Assembly (NCBI GenBank): GCA_023614405.1
Contig: CM042693.1
Coordinates: forward strand, 158,054,731 to 158,118,730
Length of the DNA: 64,000 bases
Reading direction: 5' to 3'
From: Avena insularis
Lineage: Eukaryota > Streptophyta > Magnoliopsida > Poales > Poaceae
The position numbers and the translations under genes are program-made. Positions 1 to 9,894 of the stretch are shown piece after piece; the stretch's first letter is position 1; each line of letters starts with the position of its first letter. The notes beneath the pieces were generated by a model that searched no databases, was not told the origin of the DNA, and saw nothing but the letters and a program-made list of their open reading frames with translations.

Positions 1-1902
1 TTTTACCCTGGTTGATCTACAAATCCAAATGGTTTGAATCCAACGTGCTTGGATTAAGCATTGCAATACCTTTCTAAAAAAATTGTTTCATGCATTTTGG
101 TTTAGTCAAACGAGCTGGGTTGATTTTTGAATATAGGTATAGAACTTCGTTTGAAATTAAATGAATAAAACTAAATTTGAATTGTTGGGTCGCGCGGGAT
201 GTTTTACTGGGCCGACCCACTACGCACAGCGCACACGCGGGCTGGTTAAGTGGTTGCCCCCACGCGTCAGTGAGACGGTGAGGGGCGAAGCGTTACGGGG
301 CAATGTGGACCGTGGGATCTAGTTCTAATCGAACGGCTCTAGTTCATCGTCCACATCGGGCAGCGCCGGCGAGATAGAACCCTAGCGCGGCAGGTGGGGG
401 TCGCGGGAGACTCACCGCGGCTCAGGCGATGGTCGCGACGGGGGCAAACGAGGACATCGACAACGGCGGTTCTCCTGGTAAAGGCAGCTTCTCCTGGGGC
501 GGCTCCAATCGACGGCTACCTTCTTCTCCAGCAGCGGCGGGATCCGGCCAAATTCCGGCGATGCGCTGCTCGCCTTGCTTCGGGAGTGAGGTGGGATGGT
601 TCTGAGGGAGAGGGGAGTGAACTGGTGTGAAGAAAACGAGCGGTGGAGGCCTCTATTTATAGTGGCGAAGGGGACCGACAGGCGCGGGATGAGCTCGTCG
701 TGCTCGACGGCACAGAGTGCTACTAGCATGGGCAACGGTAGGGGGTGGTGCTTTTCTCCCTGGCAAAGCTCAACGCCGTGGTGGCGAGGCGTGGGGCAGT
801 GCTGATTGGTCGGAATGCGTCGATGCTCTGGGCGGGTCTGACGGCGATTTTAATGGCGCACATCACGCGTGGTCTGCGCGGAGGTGAACGGGCATGTCTG
901 CGGGGTTGCTGGGGCGGTGGTGACCACGCACACATGTGGCAAGGAAGGCACACAGTCTGTGGGTGCTGGTAGAGGGTGGCGCACTGGCGCGCTCTCGGCT
1001 CGCACGCAGAGAGGTTTGGCATGGTCTTGGCGTGTGGTCCAGGGGCTGGCAGTGCTCGGGGCTGGGACAGGAGTGGTGGTGGACGGTGGATTGCCTGCTA
1101 GACATGCTTGCTAGGCTTGGTGCTGCTCCTAGCTTGCTGTCGACAATGGGGTGGCAAGGTGAGGCTTGGCATGGTCACCATTAATGGCTATGCCAAGCTC
1201 ACAGTGATGCTAAGGCTTGTTAATTGGGCTAGATCATCTACTGAGAGTGTAGAGTGAGCTAGAGAGGGAGCAAGTTAGGCCAATTTACTTCTCACAATAG
1301 TGTTTGATTTGTATCTGCAAGGTGTTTGATAAAATGGCCGCAAGAGATTCAAATTTGAATTTTTGATTCAAACTTGGTGTGTTTGTTAGGCACATACTAG
1401 GGAGTGTTTGGTTAGTTGGATTAGTCAAGGGGCACTGGTTTGGTTGGGTTTTGAAAATGGGTGATCTTCACATATGATAAAGATTCAATTTTGAATTGTG
1501 ATTTGAATAAGGTTGCCAAATGTTGTAAATTTGAAAGGCGGGCTTTGATTCATTTTTACTTGGTCTGGCAAGGGGTGAAAATAATTGGAAAAGTTTATGT
1601 TTGAAATCTTGGACTAGAAATACTCAAAGTGACCTAGTGAGCAAGATTGGCAAAAATGACCATTTGCTTTATTTGATTTTCTCTTGATTTGTTTCTGCAT
1701 GGAATTGTTTTATATGATGTTATTTTCACCTTTCAACCATTTCTTGATATTTAGGTTAATCACACAAGTTCATTCATGCATTTATCAAATCATCACATTC
1801 ACACATGCATTCATATGATTTAAATTAATTAAAGTTTTTGTTAACCCTAATTTTAGTGAATAGAGTTTGATAATTATTGTTTTATAATTTTGGGATGTTA
1901 CA
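1..1902 (-). mobile_element. Family-A (Tekay-like) LTR, partial, cut by the window start
   Basis: This stretch is colinear with the LTRs of the element at 9234-25128, from the equivalent of about 23070 to the terminus GGGATGTTACA at 1902. The element strand is minus, so this is the first part of the LTR in element orientation. The sequence directly after 1902 is not a polypurine tract, unlike the one next to the left LTR of E1. The unit is therefore either a right-hand (5') LTR or a solo LTR whose flank starts at 1903. Its flank is the gag of an Athila-type element, so it inserted into that element. The GC-rich part (about 200-1150) gives several short overlapping open frames on both strands, which I read as LTR leader and not as genes. 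Confidence 0.85.
653..661 (-). promoter_or_regulatory. LTR TATA box
   Basis: On the minus strand this reads TATAAATAG and occupies the same place as TATAAAAGGAG in the other three family-A LTRs (12028-12038, 23721-23731, 27856-27866). GC-rich leader sequence follows downstream on the minus strand. Confidence 0.6.
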
Positions 1903-3684
1903 GGAAGATACCGTTTCCTCTCTCCCTCTACTCCTATTCTTCTTCTTCTTCTTCTTCTTCTCCTCTTTAGGATGGAGAGGCTTGAAAGGAAGCTTCTCCA
2001 CATACCCTGGTTTATTGTTAGGGACAATAGAAGAAACTTTGGAGGATTCCTCCTTTTCATTAATAAGAACAAAACTCATATCAGTCTTGTCATATTTTGG
2101 TAAAATATCATCTTTTATAAGATTTTGTATGTAAGTATTCGCGTGGCAATTATCAACACAATAAATATGACACCCATGCAGGATGCAATTCATACCAAAA
2201 GCACCCATGTCTACCAAAGAAGTTTTTCTTGATAACTCTTCACACCCCAAAAACAAAGTAAGCTCGTCATGTTGATTATAAGTGATCGTGTTATCACAAT
2301 ACAAGCTTGCCGTACTCATTGGATTAGAAAGGTAATTAGTATGTCTTCACCATTGAAAAATGAAATGACCCACTTCATAGGAGAGTTCACAAATAAAAGG
2401 ATAGAGGGCACAATTTTTTTTACCAAGATCATTCAGAGCCTTATACCATGTTCTGCTTTTTTCATTCCAGTGTGTGATACAATATTCTTCTTCTATTTGA
2501 TTATTCTCACAAGGTCTATGCATACCACAAAAATTAACATGCTTATAAGAAATAGTACTTTCAGAAGTTTGAGCATATTTATTGCAATCATTAATAACAT
2601 TTTCATTTTCCATGCAAGTGTCTTTAAAAGGTTCATGATACATGTCCCACTTTCCTTTAGGAGAATTAATATGGGAAGAAAAGGCTCTATAATATTTAAC
2701 AAGAATTTGAGGATCAATGCCATATCTAGCACTAAGCTCTTGAAAATTAGCAGTTTCAGCAAAAGACTTAATGCAATCATACTCATAGTTTATACCTGGT
2801 TTTTTTACCTTTGTCGTTATCCCAACCTTCGGTATTGCTTTGAATTGTTTCAAGAAGATCCCACTTAGCCTTGACCTCCTTACTTGTGAAGGATCCCTCT
2901 AAACAGGTATCCAGATAGTCCTTGTAATGTCCTGAAAGCCTTGCAAAAAAATTATTGATAACAACATTACTGGGGAGCTCATGAATGGGACATTTGAGAA
3001 TTAGTGACTTCAATCTCCCCCAATCTTGGGCAATACTTTCTCCCTCATGAGGATGGAAATTATAAATATAATTCCTATCTTTATGAATTTCATGAGGAGG
3101 ATAAAAATTAGAATAAAAGAGAGATTCAAGTTCCTTCCACTCCAAATGATGAGGATCATATAGTAGCTCATACCACTCCCTTGCTTTGTCCCTAAGTGAG
3201 AAAGGGAATGGCTTCCTCTTAACTTGGTCCATTGAAATACCTGCACACTTGAAAAACTCGCATAATTCATGTATAAAGAGTAAATGATCACTAGATGGAC
3301 AGTTCCATCTCCAAAATAGCAGTTATTCATAACATGTTCAACAATTTCAATAGGTATTTTAAAAGGGACACTTTCAGTATGTGGATTTAAAATATCACAC
3401 GTATCATTAGAATTACCACATATGGGAGATAAAGTATCATAAGAGCAAATTTTCTTCCCTAAAGATGGGGAACTAAAAAGATTTTTTTCATAAAAACTAG
3501 CTTCCCCAAGCTTAGACGTTTCCATACCATTAGTAACAATGGTGTTCAAAAAATTCACACTAATAACAATGCTATTAGCATGCAAATAAAGTTCCATAGG
3601 TTTTTTAATTTTCTTTTCAAACCACTCAAGTTCTAACTTAGGAAAAATACTAAAAAGCTTTCTAATTTTGTTGTTGTTTTCCAT
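1903..3684 (-). pseudogene. gag: Degraded Athila-type gag (capsid) gene
   Basis: The start is the ATG at 3684, about 100 bases past the primer site. The first frame covers the N-terminal part. Around 3295-3305 the frame shifts by one base into the frame open at 3232-2783, and it shifts again near 2790-2850 into the frame open at 2853-2347. A TGA at 2347 interrupts it, after which the same frame stays open to the truncation at 1903. The middle part holds the retrotransposon gag signature: the segment FSLRDKAREWYELL, then WKELESLFYSNFYPP, and later EGSFTSKEVKAKWDLLETIQ. These are typical of Athila-clade capsid domains as I know them. The last ~130 codons are lysine/glutamate rich over the TTC microsatellite. 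At least two frameshifts, one stop and a 3' truncation make it non-functional. Confidence 0.85.
1937..1962. repeat. (TTC)n microsatellite
   Basis: A run of TTC triplets lies in the degraded Athila-type gag, reading as a poly-lysine tract on the minus strand, 35 bases from the junction with the family-A LTR. Confidence 0.9.
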
Positions 3685-3786
3685 TAAGCCTAACTAGTGA
3701 AAACAAGAAACAAAAAAAATTATAGAATCTAAAGGAAATAACTTCGAGCACTCACACTGGAGGATGTGAGTACCTTTTACCTTACC

Positions 3787-3804
3787 TCCCCCGCAACGGC
3801 GCCA
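3787..3804 (-). other. Primer-binding site, tRNA-Asp type
   Basis: On the minus strand it reads TGGCGCCGTTGCGGGGGA, which differs at one position from the complement of the plant tRNA-Asp 3' end (CCCCGGCAACGGCGCCA). This is the usual Athila primer site. It lies 10 bases inside the LTR end at 3815. Confidence 0.85.
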
Positions 3805-3814
3805 GAAAAGAGCA

Positions 3815-5363
3815 TGATGTCTATGCACTTCTTTTCTTGTAGACAGTTGTTGGGCCTCCAAGTGCAGAGGTTTGTAGAACAGCAGCAAGTTTCCCTTAAG
3901 TGGATTACCCAAGGTTTATCGAACTCAGTAAGGAAGTGGTCAAAGGTATTCCCTCTCAAGCTATGCTGCAATCAAGATACAAGAAGTCTCTTGTGTCCCC
4001 ACCACACCCAATACACTTGTTAGGTGTATAGGCGCACTAGTTCGGCGAAGAGATAGTGATATACAAGTGGTAACGGTGCTAGAAAATAGCTTCTGACTTG
4101 TTGTTGTCGTGGGGTAACGGTGCCAGAAAAGAGCTTGATGGTGAGGTAAGGTAAAGGACCAAAACCTCCCCGGCAAACGGAATAAAGAAGGAAGCAAGCA
4201 AACATGCAACAGATCTATTTGCAAACGGTGTTTCAATGCTTAGAAACAAGGCCTATGGATCATACTTTCACTAGGGAACACTCTCTCATATAAATATCCT
4301 TTCTTCATGATACTAATCTTAACTACTCTCCGGTTGGACACTCTAATCCAAGGTAGGGCTATAACAGCACACCTCAAAGTCCGCCTTCCCCAATCTAGAT
4401 AACCCCACACTGTCACCTTGAGCGCTAGATGGTTCAAACAAACACCACAATTTCATAGAGAGATCCAAATCCAAATATAACTCATAACAAATATTCAATC
4501 TAGCCAAAGTGCCACACACGGTATGCACGCTGTCACTTTCACACATGTGGGGAAAAGCATAGATCTATTAAAGAACAAAGAGTATTTATGTAGACTCAAA
4601 CCTAAGTGCCACCATGGTGTGCATGCTGTCACTTTCACATACATGGGGAGAGAAGAGATCTAATGAAGCACTTGAGTAGAAAGGTAGATCTACTTGATTA
4701 CAAAGCTTATCACCACAATAAGATCATGCATAGAGAGATATGAACACATAGCTACAGGTAGAGCCCTTAGCCTCGAGGAAGAACTACTCCCTCCTCATCA
4801 TGGGAATCAACAATGGTGATGGAGATGGCAGTGGAGAACGATGGAGATGGCTCCGGGGGCACTTCCCCGTCCCAGCAGGGTGCCGGAACAGAGACTTTCT
4901 GTCCCCCGAATCTCCCCTTCGGTGGTGGCGGCACTGCAGAGGTTTTCGTGGGTTTCTTCTGGATGCCCTAGGGTTTTTGGGTCAGAGGCTTCTTATAGGC
5001 GCAGGAATCAAGGTCGGTGGGGGTTTAGGAGGCCCACACCCCCTATGGGCACCTCCAGGGCTTGATCGCTCCTAGGGGGTGCGGCCACCCTGTGGCCCCC
5101 CTCCATTTCTGCTTCGTGGTTCCGTGTTGCTTCGGGAAAATAATGACTTTGGCTTTTGTCCTGTCCAATTCCGAGAATATTGATTTTCTACATTTCTGGA
5201 ACCAAAAACAGAAGAAAATAGGCAACTGGCACTGTGGCAACTTGTTAATAGGTTAGTTCCATAAAATATATAAAAACACCTCGAAGTGTAGACAAAGCAA
5301 ACCAAAGTAGATACAAAACAAGCATGGAGCATCAAATATTTTAGATACATTTCCGACGTATCA
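3815..5363 (-). repeat. 5' LTR of the minus-strand Athila-type element (1549 bp)
   Basis: The terminal inverted bases are TGAT...ATCA, with TGATACGTC at the 5363 end. The length, 1549 bp, is close to E0's LTR (1556 bp without insertions). A TATA-like CTATAAG lies on the minus strand around 4993-4999. Two extra primer-site-like copies sit inside it at about 4074 and 4116. The open frames at 3766-5256 on either strand fall inside this LTR and I do not call them genes. Confidence 0.85.
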
Positions 5364-6643
5364 CACATCTAGGTACGGCACGGGCCCCCGTAGGGCGCGC
5401 CACCCCATGGTGTGGGCCCCTCGGGCATCCACCGACCTTGCCCCTTCACCTATATAAACACCCCGAGGCAGAAACCCTAAACACCCGATCAAAAATCCAT
5501 GAAACAGTCTGTAGCCGCCGCCACCATCGTCCCTAGATCGGGGGGATCTGAAGCTCTTCCTGGCACCCTGCTGGAGGGGAGAGATCATCCTGGAGGCCTT
5601 CTTCATCACCATGACAGCCTCCGGAGTGATGCGTGGGTAGTTCACCCTTGTACTATGGGTCCATACAATATCTAGATGGTTGTTTCCCCTCATTCGTGCT
5701 ATCATGTTTAGGGCTTGTGAGATTCATTCAATATCAAGATAATCTATTTGTAATCCTACATGTTGTGTTTGAGGGGATCCGATGGATATTGGGATATTTT
5801 GTCAGATTGATTATTGATTCTATCATGTATATGCTATTTGTGATCTTGAATGCTCTCCATTGCTAGTAGATACTTTGGCCAAGTAGATTCTTGTAGCTCC
5901 AAGAGGGAGAATTTATGCTCGATAGTAGGTTCATGCCTCTAGTAATCTGGGAGAGTGGCAGAAACTTCTAAGGTTGTAGATGTGTTGTTGCTACTAGGGA
6001 GAAAACAACAATCCTTTCTCCAAGGGCAATTGTATGGTTTAAATTATACACTTTGTTTCATCCAATTATCTGTTGCTTGCAACTTAATACTGGAAGGGTT
6101 TCAGATGATAACCTGAAGGTGGATTATTAGTCATAGATGCCATTGGATTACGGTCTATGTATCATGTTGTAATGCCCAAACAAATATCGTAGAGATCAAG
6201 ATGTCTAGTATATGCATTATTATGCATTCTCAATCTGTCAATTGCCCCGTTGTAATTTCTTCACCCAGCATGTTATTTATCTTATGGAGAACACCTCTAG
6301 TGAACTATGGACCCTGTTCCATTCCTTACCATTGATATACCATCTACTTTTTACCATTTATTGTTTACTTTCTACAACTATTACAAGAAATTACTATCTT
6401 CCACACTATATGTTTAATCCTTTGTATTCAGCAAACCGATGAGATTGACAACCTCACTGTAAGTTGGGGCAAAGTATTGTTGTTGTGTTGTGCAGGTTCC
6501 AAGTTGCTAGCAACAACTTGGAGTTGTTTCCTTACTCCTACTGGTTCGATAACCTTGGTTTCATAACTGAGGGAAACTTGCTGCTATGCTCATCATACCT
6601 TCCTCTTGGGGTTCCCAACGAGCTCTACATATCTGAGCCATCA
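5364..6643 (+). repeat. 5' LTR of E0, lacking its first ~280 bp
   Basis: It aligns with 26520-26609 plus 37708-38894 of the 3' LTR and ends GAGCCATCA at 6643. The missing first 280 bases should lie beyond the left end of the minus-strand element inserted here, outside the window. The short open frames in it are not conserved as proteins. Confidence 0.85.
5451..5481 (+). promoter_or_regulatory. TATA box and telobox-like motif of E0 LTR
   Basis: TATATAAA at 5451-5458 is followed 14 bases later by AAACCCTAAA (5472-5481). The matching TATA in the 3' LTR is the insertion site of a solo LTR. Confidence 0.65.
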
Positions 6644-6653
6644 AGCACTTTTC

Positions 6654-6671
6654 TGGCACCGTTGCCAGAGA
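6654..6671 (+). other. Primer-binding site of E0 (decayed tRNA-Asp type)
   Basis: TGGCACCGTTGCCAGAGA differs at three positions from the ideal tRNA-Asp complement, all G-to-A, consistent with deamination of methylated DNA. It lies 10 bases after the LTR end, as in the related element at 3787-3815. Confidence 0.8.
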
Positions 6672-6970
6672 TATAAGGACAACTTCAATCTCTTCCTCCC
6701 CGTCAATAACTTTTTAGGGAGAAAGAAGATTCTTGCAAGGGGAGTTTCTCACAACCAATCTACTTTTTTTTTGCTTTGTTTTGCTTGTGTCTCCTTATCA
6801 AAAAATACAAAAAATTTAGTTGTGCTTCTTTGTTTCTTTTTATCAAAAAACACACAAAAAATTAGTTCCTTATTTAGTTGTTACCTTATGCTTAGCTCAC
6901 CATGTTGATCCCTAAGTTCACCCTCAAAGACCTTTGAATAGGTAGTGGCTCTCTAATTGGAAAAGATAAT

Positions 6971-7471
6971 ATGGAAGAATTCTTTAATCATGTTAGCAAG
7001 CATGAGGATATTGAGGATAGATCCTTAGAAGAACTTGCTCCAAACTATGAAATTTTTGCAGCTTCTTTAGTTCACATGGTTGAGGCTAGGTTTGTTACCC
7101 TTAACCCCATGATGCAGGTAATGTTTCTTAAACTTAAAGATATTGAAGATACTGAAAAGAGAGATTTTATTCTGGAAACTTTACTTAAAGAATTCAATGA
7201 TGTTGCTAAAGAAGGTAGAAAGGTCTTTGATAGTTTTAATATGCTAGGCTCATGTGTAGATATTATAGGCACACTAGAAAATTTGGACAAAACTAAACCC
7301 AAAAATGGAGAGGAAATTAAAAGACCAATAGCTTTTAAACTTGTAGGAATGCATGAAGCCTTAGAAAATAATTTTGATTGGATTGTTCCTGAAAACCCGT
7401 TTGATGAAAATAGTGAACCCAAGAGTACTAAGAGACGATCCTCTAGAACTTATTTGGATGATATACCTTGA
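6971..7471 (+). CDS. 166-aa ORF in the interior of E0, function unknown
   Basis: An intact frame starts with ATG at 6971, about 300 bases past the primer site where gag would normally begin, and ends TGA at 7469-7471. The predicted protein is acidic in its first 130 residues, appears mostly alpha-helical, has no zinc knuckle, no DSGA protease motif and no YIDD-type polymerase motif, and ends in a basic segment (SKxKRRSSR-like) near residue 150. I do not recognise a domain. Its position suggests a remnant or a replacement of gag in this gag-less element. It is intact while all gag-pol frames in the window are broken. That could be chance, youth of the element, or selection; nothing here distinguishes these. 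Confidence 0.55.
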   Translation: MEEFFNHVSKHEDIEDRSLEELAPNYEIFAASLVHMVEARFVTLNPMMQVMFLKLKDIEDTEKRDFILETLLKEFNDVAKEGRKVFDSFNMLGSCVDIIGTLENLDKTKPKNGEEIKRPIAFKLVGMHEALENNFDWIVPENPFDENSEPKSTKRRSSRTYLDDIP

Positions 7472-8167
7472 CTCGTGGAAGAAATTTCTGGTATTGATCT
7501 TACTGCTTCTTCATTCGAAAATACTTGATTCTTGCTTCTTATGCCTAGCTGAAAGGCGTTAAAGAAAAGCACTCTTGGGAGATAACCCAATTTTTATTTC
7601 CAGTAATTTTTTCCTTTGTTGAGTCTTGGAAGTTATTGCCTCTGTAATAACCTCTCCTTATCCTTTTTGTGTGGTTTTTGTGTCAAGAATAACCTCTAAT
7701 GAGGGATAAGTAATATTTGGGGAAGTTGCTGTCCCGAAACAGATTTTTGTGCTTAACTGTAAAAAACCGTCAAAACTCCCAGTACGTCGGATTGAGCTGT
7801 AATTTTCTGTGTATATGCCCCAGGTTATTATCTAACGTTTGTTAGTTTAGCATTTTTCGATTTGATTAAGAGAAGGTCTTCTAAAAAATCGGTCTTTACC
7901 TGCTGGTCTGTTTTGACAGATTATTGCCATTATTTGCATTTGCCTCTTAATCGGTTTCTTTTGAGTTCTCTTTGATCACTTGAGCTTTTAAAAGGAATTT
8001 CTACAGTAGCTTGTGTTTTCATGGAAGTTTTACTTGTGTTGAAACTAAAACTAAAGGCTTATTATCTTGAATATAGTAATGTTGCTAATGAAGAATTGTG
8101 TGAAGTTTTGTATGAAGGAAATTTTAAAGTGTATGGAGAGAACGATGTGATGAGATGAAGTATGGAC

Positions 8168-8309
8168 AAACGCTCAAACTTGGGGATGCCACCCGTGTCA
8201 CCTCAAGAAATATTCAAGAGGTACAAGCGTCAAAGCTTGGGGATGCCACCCGTGTCACCTCAAGAAATATTCAAGAGGTACAAGCGTCAAAGCTTGGGGA
8301 TGCCCAAGG
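8168..8309 (+). repeat. 57-bp tandem repeat, about 2.5 copies
   Basis: The motif CTTGGGGATGCC recurs with an exact 57-base period (TGGGGATG at 8181, 8238, 8295), with GTCACCTCAAGAAATATTC in the spacer. 57 is a multiple of three, so a short open frame (8155-8352) reads a 19-residue repeat. I treat this frame as incidental. The repeated core AAGCTTGGGGATGC is the same string as E0's polypurine tract at 26226-26239. Confidence 0.9.
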
Positions 8310-9228
8310 CATCCCCTTCTTCATCAATAAAAATCTCAGGTCTTCTTTCTAGACACTTTATTTTTATTGCTTCATGCACTATTGTGTTGTTCTTGGAGCA
8401 TCTTTGTTTTAGTTTTTCTTTTGTTTGGTTTGCTGCAATAAAATAGTTGGACCCCCGCATTCTTATTTTGTTTCAAATAAGTTAATTGGTGTTGGAAAAG
8501 GGTAGAAAGTTTCATGCTTATAGTGGTACAAAAGAAGCATGTTTTGACTGTGACTTAGACTTTATCATGTCATGTTAGATGTTGCTTTGCCATATGCTTA
8601 GTAATTATTGCTGTAGCATGACTTGTTCCAAACAATTGATATTTCTTAATGTGCCTTGAAAGAATCATGCGTTGTTTTAGCATATAAAAGCATAATATTG
8701 TGGCATTCTCCTTTGATGATATATTTGGGTTGACTTGGCACATGCTTACACCATGTTAAGACTATGAACTATTCACCTTAGCCTCCATGATCATTTAGTT
8801 TTTGACTTGTGATATCACTTTATGCTTTAATTAATAATTCTTTGTCGCTTTGCATGATTATGGCCATTATTGCTCTCTTAGTTGGTCGCTCCCAGTCTTT
8901 TGCTAGCCTCCACTTGTACTGAGTATGAGCTCTACTCATGCATCGAACTCCCAAGAAACCAAGTTATTCCAAGGAGTCCACTATAAATTCCTATGCATGG
9001 TGTGTTACACCATTCTAAGTATATTCATGTGTTTATTTATCTTCCAAATTAAACTTGTTATGTGAAAATTTGTGATTAAAGCTCTCACAAACTTGATGGC
9101 ACACTTTACTTTCTTGCACTTAATAAACTTAAACCATTGTGCCCATCTATGTTTCTTATATGCTTGCAAATTATAAGTTAGGAGTTAGCAGAACCATGTT
9201 GTCATGGGGAAAACTTTCAACACTTGTA

Positions 9229-9233
9229 CATAT
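9229..9233. repeat. Target site duplication of E1 (CATAT), left copy
   Basis: CATAT here and at 25129-25133 flank TG...CA ends of E1 exactly, which fixes E1's borders. Confidence 0.95.
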
Positions 9234-9579
9234 TGTCAACACCCGGATTTTTAATCCCAGATGCCTGTTATGCCATACATTGCAATCCCAGGATTACCAT
9301 TTTTGCGAGATATATCAGATTTGATATCACAGTACATCATCCATTACAAACCATACATAAGGTCTTACACAAATAAGGATCTCATGATCCAGTTCTTAAT
9401 ACAATTCAAGTAGCGGAATAACGTAAAGATAATGATAGCGTGGGCGAAGCTCCATCTTCGGGGTCACAGGTAATGCTGACGATGGGAGATGATACTAGTT
9501 GTCGTAACCTTCCTGCGGTCCGTCATCCTGATACTCCTCTTCATAGTCTGGCCACAGGAATAGCCAGGGACAAAGCCAT

Positions 9580-9598
9580 GAGTACTCTTTAAGTACTC
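9580..9598 (-). other. Conserved LTR hairpin GAGTACT-loop-AGTACTC
   Basis: A 7-bp perfect stem with a 5-base loop lies about 350 bases from the LTR 3' end in element orientation. It is flanked by GCCAGGGACAAAGCC. Matching hairpins occur at 21285, 42954, 48105 and 54881. Confidence 0.6.
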
Positions 9599-9865
9599 GC
9601 AAACTAATACTAATAAGTGAAGGATTTTTGAATAGCATATACTAAGCTCTAGGTTTGTTTTGCAAAAAGCCAGATTTATCTCTACTAAGTTGAAAAACAA
9701 AGAAAGCTAGTTGAAAGTTTTAGAACACCTAAGTGGGAACTTGAATTTCATCTCACAACTCTGTTGTGGTTAAGTCAAAGTCATAAATCATTTCATAAGT
9801 CATTTTGAAAACATCTGATGATAGAACAGTATGGCCACTCCAACTGTCCATAACCACGGATGTGG

Positions 9866-9894
9866 CTAGTCGAATAGTTTGACACTCTGCAGAG
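9866..9894 (-). other. Conserved LTR palindrome pair (family A, left LTR)
   Basis: CTAGTCGAATAG (one mismatch from a perfect palindrome) is followed eight bases later by the perfect palindrome CTCTGCAGAG (9885-9894). The right LTR has CTATTCGAATAG, perfect, at 21571. Confidence 0.6.

Larger units (their letters stand above)
1903..5363 (-). mobile_element. Athila-type gypsy element, 5' LTR plus broken gag, 3' part outside or lost
   Basis: On the minus strand the order is LTR (5363 to 3815, ends TGATACGTC and GACATCA), tRNA-Asp-type primer site (3804-3787), then a degraded gag running to 1903. There it is cut by a family-A LTR. Its right end lies inside the 5' LTR of E0: E0's LTR resumes at 5364 at the equivalent of base ~280 of its intact partner at 26241, with nothing missing. 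It therefore inserted into E0. Its other end is left of the window, so the target duplication cannot be tested. The first few hundred bases of its LTR resemble those of E0's LTR, so the two are related families. Confidence 0.85.
7472..9233 (+). other. Non-coding interior of E0 (left part)
   Basis: The sequence is AT-rich with no supported gene. It contains the 57-bp tandem repeat (8168-8309) and ends at the E1 target duplication CATAT (9229-9233). It resumes at 25134. Confidence 0.75.

Noticed and set aside
2269..2868. 199-codon plus-strand ORF
   Set aside because: It is the antisense shadow of the degraded Athila-type gag.
8168..8309. CRISPR-like spaced repeat
   Set aside because: Direct 57-bp tandem repeat with no unique spacers, in a plant retrotransposon.
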